Below, in pieces: positions 59,087 through 64,000 of a stretch of DNA of 64,000 nt. The stretch covers positions 12,721,601 to 12,785,600 of the forward strand of contig CM073322.1 in assembly GCA_037043015.1 (NCBI GenBank), read 5' to 3'. The stretch is from Bryum argenteum (lineage: Eukaryota; Streptophyta; Bryopsida; Bryales; Bryaceae). The notes under the pieces were generated by a model, which worked only from the letters and a program-made list of their open reading frames with translations, was not told where the DNA came from and made no database searches. The stretch's first letter is position 1, and each line of letters opens with the position of its first letter. Both the position numbers and the translations under genes were made by a program.

Positions 59087-61171
59087 ATGGCGGGCATGGA
59101 GGTGGACGATGGGCCCGCGCGGGTGGGCAGCAAGCGCAACTACACGCGCTCGGGCTACACGGGGGCTGGCGCGCGCCCGCAGAGCTCGCAGGTGTGCCGG
59201 TTCTGGCAGGAGGGGCGGTGCTACAAGGGCGAGGACTGCCAGTGGCTGCATCCCGGGAGCGCCGGCACGACGGGGCGCGGGAGCAACGGCAAGCGCACGG
59301 ATAGGGAAGGCTTTCGGGACGCGAGGGAGCAGATCAACCAAGCGCACAACAACCAAGCGTGGGATTACTCTGGTGGAGGTGGGTTCTCGAGCGGCAGTCA
59401 CCAGGGGCAGAGTCGGCAGCGAAACTCCTCGTCCGCGCGATGGGGCAGGCCGCGCGGGGGTGGTCGCGGGAGCGGGAACAATAGGGTTCTGGACTTGAGG
59501 CCGCACGCGCCGAAGCAGAAGCAGTGCACGTACTGGTTGAAGGGCAATTGCAACAGGGGAGACACTTGCAATTTCTTGCACGCGCACACGACGGCCCCGG
59601 ACGTGGAGATGACGACGCAGCTGCTGGGGCACGAGAAGGCGATCCGGGCGATCGTGCTCCCCGAGGGGCACACGCAGCTCTACACCGGGAGCCAGGACGA
59701 GTCCATGCGGGTGTGGGACTGCGGGACGGGCCAATGCACGAGCGTGGCGCCCATGGGCGGGGACGTGGGCGCGCTCATCTGCGCGGCGGGGTGGCTGTTC
59801 GTGGGGCTTCCGAACGAGGTGAAGGTGAGGGGGCGGATCTCAAATTTCTTCGTGATTTTCGGGTCTTTTGGATCGCGGCATCGGCCATGGAGACCCCGCG
59901 AGCCTGGATTTTAATTAGGGTTTTGGAGTGGAACGACGACGGGTTTTGGCAGTGATGGGAGTGGCTTGATGGGAGTGGCAGGTATGGAACATGGCGACGT
60001 TGCAGCAGCAGAGTCTAGGGGGCCCGAAAGGGCAAGTACACGCGCTCGCAGTGACAGAGGAGGGACTCTTATTCGCGGGCACTCAGGTGAGAGCGCGTCC
60101 GGACACACATCCTTGGAAATTCTGGCATTTGCACTACTTTTAAGCACACTTGTGAGGTCGTGGGTGCGGACCCGTTGCATTGTCTGACGCTGGTTGTGGG
60201 TATTTCGCGGGCAGGATGGGTCGATACTAGTTTGGCGGTTCAGTCCCGCGACAAATCAGTTCGAGCCATTAGCATCCATGTTAGGGCACACAGGCCCCGT
60301 GGTGACACTGATGTTGATTGCGAATCGGCTCTACTCGGGTTCCATGGACAAGACGATACGGGTAAGTGTTCACACGTCTTAATGTACATCAGTGTCTTTC
60401 TTCCCATCCTCTTGACTTCGGTGTTGGATGGAGTGGCGTAATTATTCCGCAGGAAGGTGCTAAAGCTTGTGATTTTGAACAACAGGTATGGGAGATCGCA
60501 AGCGTGCAGTGCGTGCAAACGTTGGAAGGCCACACGAACGTGGTGATGGATCTTCTGTGCTGGGACTCGTTTCTGCTGTCGTGTTCATTGGACGGCACCG
60601 TGAAGGCAAGTGTGGCTATCTTCTTGACGTTGCAGAGTGAGGTGCCATCATGAGAACCCGAGGGCTGACATGTTTGTGGGATGTGCAGATCTGGGCCGTG
60701 AACGCAGCGGGTCAGCTGGAGTTGGCGTTTACGTATCCGGAGGAGGAGGATACTCGCAGCGTAAGTGTCTAAACCCGGACGTGGTTGTTACAGGCGCGGG
60801 ATTGGGAGCTGACGAGTGTACGCAAACTTGTGCAGGTGACGTTGACAGGTGCACTGAAAATGTGTGGGTGCACCGACAGGGCCGGGAAGCCAATACTCCT
60901 GGTTTCACACAACGACAACACGGTCCGCCTCTACGACTTACCGACGTAAGTGCAAGCATCCGATGTGTGGAGTTAGGGGTCGTTGCGGGGGATGATTCTG
61001 AACGATGTGGGTTCGTGTGACAGGTTCACGGAGCGCGGGCAGCTCTATTCGAAGGAAGAGGTGCGTGCTCTGCAAGTGGGGCCGAACTCTCTGGTGTTCA
61101 CAGGAGACAGCAGCGGCGAGGTGAAGGTGTGGAGGTGGACGGATGCCCCTGCGGAGGCAGTGGCAGAGTAG
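59087..61171 (+). CDS. ZFWD-like: CCCH zinc finger and WD40 repeat protein (ZFWD type)
   Basis: Plant-specific combination of RNA-binding-type CCCH fingers with a WD40 propeller; molecular role poorly known. Seven exons: 59087-59824, 59982-60086, 60215-60361, 60486-60605, 60689-60760, 60836-60945, 61024-61171, giving 479 aa. Finger 1 is CRFWQEGRCYKGEDCQWLH and finger 2 CTYWLKGNCNRGDTCNFLH, both C-x7-C-x5-C-x3-H. They are separated by a Gly/Ser/Arg/Asn-rich linker. WD-type repeats follow: GHEKAIRAI...SMRVWD, GHTGPVVTLM...DKTIRVWE, GHTNVVMDLL...DGTVKIWA, DNTVRLYD and GEVKVWRW. The fourth intron (60606-60688) uses a GC-AG border (AAG|GCAAGT), needed to keep the WD repeat in frame. The first exon is very GC-rich and gives spurious long frames on the other strand. 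Confidence 0.95.
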
Positions 61172-63020
61172 CGAGGAGCGGGGTCCTGGCCGCGTAAATG
61201 TAAAGCGTCCACAATTTGGGAGACATGACGGGCCCCGGAGCTCGAGCCAGGGTGAGGCGCAGCGTAGGTAGCATCGACGGCCAGGGTGACACAAATTGGT
61301 CACCGTGGGCTGTTAGTGTAGATGGAGAGTGCATTTCAAAGTGGAGTGCCGAATCACGGCAATTTCGTAACTTATGAAGGTCGATGAAAGAGAGGTGGAA
61401 CAGTATTTGAATGGGGTGCGCTCTTTGTGCATGGCCGCTTTGAGGATGCTACTCTCGTTGTAGTGGTAGGCTTGGATGATCATCACTCCTTTGTATGTAG
61501 TTTGATCTCCCCATCAGTAATTTGAATTGGGGTTTCTTGGAAATTCTTGAAAATGATTTGAAGGGCTTTGTTAACCCAAAAAACCACCTCGGCTTGTTCT
61601 CTCCGATTTTTAAGGCAATCTTGGTTCGAGTTTTGAGTTTCTACAGCATTTTGTAATGATGATTATCTTTTCCCCGTAAAATTCAGAAACGCCTATCTCA
61701 ATTTCAGTTACCTCGCATCAAAAACAGGTAGCTGGCAATTCCAATACGGTAGCTCACCAGTTTCATCACATTTGATACAAGTTATCGTGTCTATTGAAAC
61801 AAATGTCTCCACTTTGGACTTTCTTGTATGTTCCCTTCAGGTATTTTCGCTGTAACAGAGAATATCAACTGAACTTAACAACCTCAGAATTGCTAACTGG
61901 TTTTATTTCGGTACAGGAGTAGGCATTGTTGGATAAGTACACAAAGAGTTGTTGATTACTATTGTACAAAGGTTGCCGTTATTTATGAACGCTTTTGAGA
62001 TCAGTCTTCAAATTGGACCACCATTGTAATCAATATTTTTTGCTTTTTTTTTTGATGTCACAGATTGCACGAAAGTGCAATGTCACACAGCTGTAGACTC
62101 TGATACACAGTGTCCAGAAAGCTCAAGAGAATTCAGACACGATCGTAACTTCAGAAATTTTGAGAATTCGGCAACAACAAGCATCCTTACATTGCACTCG
62201 TCAGATCAACATAGAAGAGATGATCAATGTAAGAGAAACCGCTCAGGAAATGCTAATTCGCTAACCCTATTCCAAGGCAAGAAACGTAACCCTAATCAAA
62301 CCGGACGACATGATGGGGTGACCGTGTGATAATATGGAGGTCGTGTAGAGCTGCTAACGTTAAGGAACAGACATCCATTTGGTTGACTCAATGTTCAGAA
62401 AAATCCGAAAAAACAAAACTTCGCACCGTAGTGGGAGAATGAGTACACGGGGTTAAGTAGGGGTGTACTCATTGCTTATACTCAAGCATATATGCAGTGG
62501 TGTTATGGTATTAAACATTGACCTTTCATCTACGCTGCCCCAAATAGCAAAAAGCCTTGCACACGCAAGAACAATAATATCAATGATTCAACAAGAGATA
62601 TCAGTAATGCCACCCTTCTTGTTGTTAGGACCTCCCACCTCAAACACTCGAGGAGAGGTTCATGCCACCCACAAAATACCGTTGCGTTCTTCTACAGTAA
62701 CCCCACGACTTTGCTGCTTTACTTAACTCCCAGTGGAATAGTATAGAGTTCCCTACAATGGTCTATGACCTTCCATGTATAAAGAGCACTGATCTTGAAA
62801 GTTTCATTCTCACCGGATACAGCAATACAGACCTCTCACAACTCTATACACCTTCCAAAATGGACACAAATGGCATCCTTATGCTAAAAACCTCACTAAC
62901 CTGTGAATGCGAAACGCTAAAGAGGCCCCTATTATGAAAGTACGATACTTCCCTGTCTATCCATCAGAGAGATTGTTATTTCTCAGTTTCAATGGGGCTC
63001 AATCATTTGGTTCTTAACTA
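61172..63020. other. Spacer between convergent genes
   Basis: The 3' UTR of the CCCH-WD40 gene followed by AT-rich sequence with only short frames (62075-62329, 62463-62726) lacking domains. 62700-63020 is probably the shikimate kinase 3' UTR. Nothing else recognised. Confidence 0.4.
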
Positions 63021-63968
63021 CTAGTAGCCAACTGGTGGAGGAATGAATTTCCCCTCTTTCAACACCTGCTTAATCTCCTCCAGCGCCTGCAAAAAGTCTT
63101 GCGCGTCAGACATGCCATCAAAATGATGAAAAGCAAGCAAGGCAACGAGAGAGTCAAGCATTTGGTACCTGAACTGCAATGGCAGTGGGTGTAAGGGCAC
63201 TAATTTCTGTCAAGCCAAGATTTGATGCCAAATCTGCACACGAGAATGCAGCTTAAAATACCCATGTACTGTGCAATGCCATATATGCAGAGAAGAAGAA
63301 AGGCTTGTTTTAAGCCAGCAAGAGTTTTGTGCAATCATGGGCAGAAAAATTAGAGTTTCATCTCTCCTTACAAAGACTAGGCCCTTCACTGAATACTTCA
63401 CAAACAACTATTGGTGCTTAGTAAACAATGAACATGACATCTCAAAAAACTTCGCTAGTAGCTTGATTCTATGCAATCATAAGTAAGAGAGCATGAGATT
63501 CTTTCTACTCTAAGGCCCTTCCCCATAAACTTTCGAGTTAATGATGCTTCCCGATCTACTTCCTATTTCATTGTTACTGCCTTAAAAAAAAAAAAAACCA
63601 TGTCCTTCTCAAAGGTTGCTTATGAGAGCACTCATACAACAAGGTCATGTGACGGTACCCTTACAACAAGGTCCTCTGAGACTCGGACTCCCAACCACCT
63701 CCAACTCAGCATGCAAGCGACATTGATAAGGAGAGGGCGAGTGCGTGCAGTACCTCGAAAGCATAACCTACAGTGCGCTCGGGCGTAGTGTTGCTCTCTG
63801 GCATCCATCAGTTGCGAGAGCTTCGAGAAGGCATTCTCAAAGTCCGTGCAGTCTCCACCCAACAAAGGGCGTGACTCCGTTTCGCGTTTGCTCACCTCGG
63901 TCACCCGCCTCGCTAGATCCTCCACTGGCACGTCCAACCACACCACGATACCGTCCCGCAAATACGAC
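63021..63968 (-). CDS. SK: Shikimate kinase, C-terminal part (5' end beyond the right edge)
   Basis: Phosphorylates shikimate with ATP in the plastid pathway to aromatic amino acids. Three 3' exons (minus): 63968-63754, 63233-63169 and 63086-63021, joined in frame at GT-AG borders, about 115 aa ending KFIPPPVGY. Family features: DGIVVWLDVPVEDLARRV, the lid/substrate Arg block ESRPLLGG, LMDAREQHYARAH and the distal LTPTAIAVQ. The N-terminal half with the P-loop and transit peptide lies outside the window; an acceptor at 63969-63970 (TTTGCAG) marks the upstream intron. The divergent last ~20 residues are family-typical in being poorly conserved. Confidence 0.9.
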
Positions 63969-64000
63969 CTGCAAAGGTCGACAGTGTAAGGATCTGGAAC

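Noticed and set aside
59069-59734. 221-codon minus-strand frame opposite the CCCH-WD40 first exon
   Set aside because: Product of very GC-rich coding sequence on the other strand; its composition is Arg/Pro/Ala-rich without a domain.
1-64000. CRISPR arrays, bacterial operons or integrated organelle genes
   Set aside because: No regularly spaced direct repeats with unique spacers, no Shine-Dalgarno-linked gene strings and no plastid or mitochondrial genes were seen; all host genes are intron-split.

Overview
This window looks like nuclear DNA of a green plant, most likely a non-seed land plant (bryophyte grade) or a close streptophyte relative. The evidence is an ethylene receptor with a receiver domain, a ferredoxin sulfite reductase, a type II metacaspase, a plastid-type purine biosynthesis enzyme, shikimate kinase and a CCCH/WD40 protein. 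All are split by short introns (about 60-250 bases) and separated by AT-rich, transposon-loaded spacers. I cannot name the species.

Layout. 0-20 kb is repeat-rich: an open reading frame running off the left edge (minus strand), a TIR element at 3.3-4.1 kb, a transposon coding region with a DDE/D-like 666-aa protein at 6.7-9.9 kb, tandem repeats, a SINE head, several MITE families, and a decayed Myb/SANT-like (trihelix-type) gene at 16.4-18.5 kb. 20.5-23.5 kb: cofactor-independent phosphoglycerate mutase (minus, 9 exons). 25-27.4 kb: nested TTAA elements. 28.3-30.9 kb: sulfite reductase (plus, 7 exons). 31-34.6 kb: a cluster of TTAA elements, one nested inside another's terminal repeat. 35.4-36.9 kb: metacaspase (minus, 4 exons). 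38-41.6 kb: a full SINE, a TTAA element and a tandem duplication. 41.9-43.1 kb: PLAC8-type Cys-rich protein (plus), convergent with the ethylene receptor at 43.3-46.7 kb (minus, 9 exons). 47-53.6 kb: repeats. 54.2-57.1 kb: AICAR transformylase/IMP cyclohydrolase (plus, 10 exons). 59.1-61.2 kb: CCCH-WD40 protein (plus, 7 exons). 63.0 kb to the right edge: 3' half of shikimate kinase (minus).

The host genes are ordinary and functionally unrelated (glycolysis, sulfur assimilation, proteolysis, ethylene sensing, purines, aromatic amino acids); they do not form a pathway cluster. Gene models were built by joining exons at GT-AG (one GC-AG) borders that keep frame and match the known family; none has a frame break.

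The most unusual content is a set of non-autonomous elements flanked by TTAA with CCC...GGG ends, the signature of the piggyBac superfamily. They range from 72 bp to about 1 kb. Their terminal repeat CCCTTAAACG itself contains a TTAA target, and one copy has inserted exactly into that internal TTAA of another. No transposase for them is present in the window.
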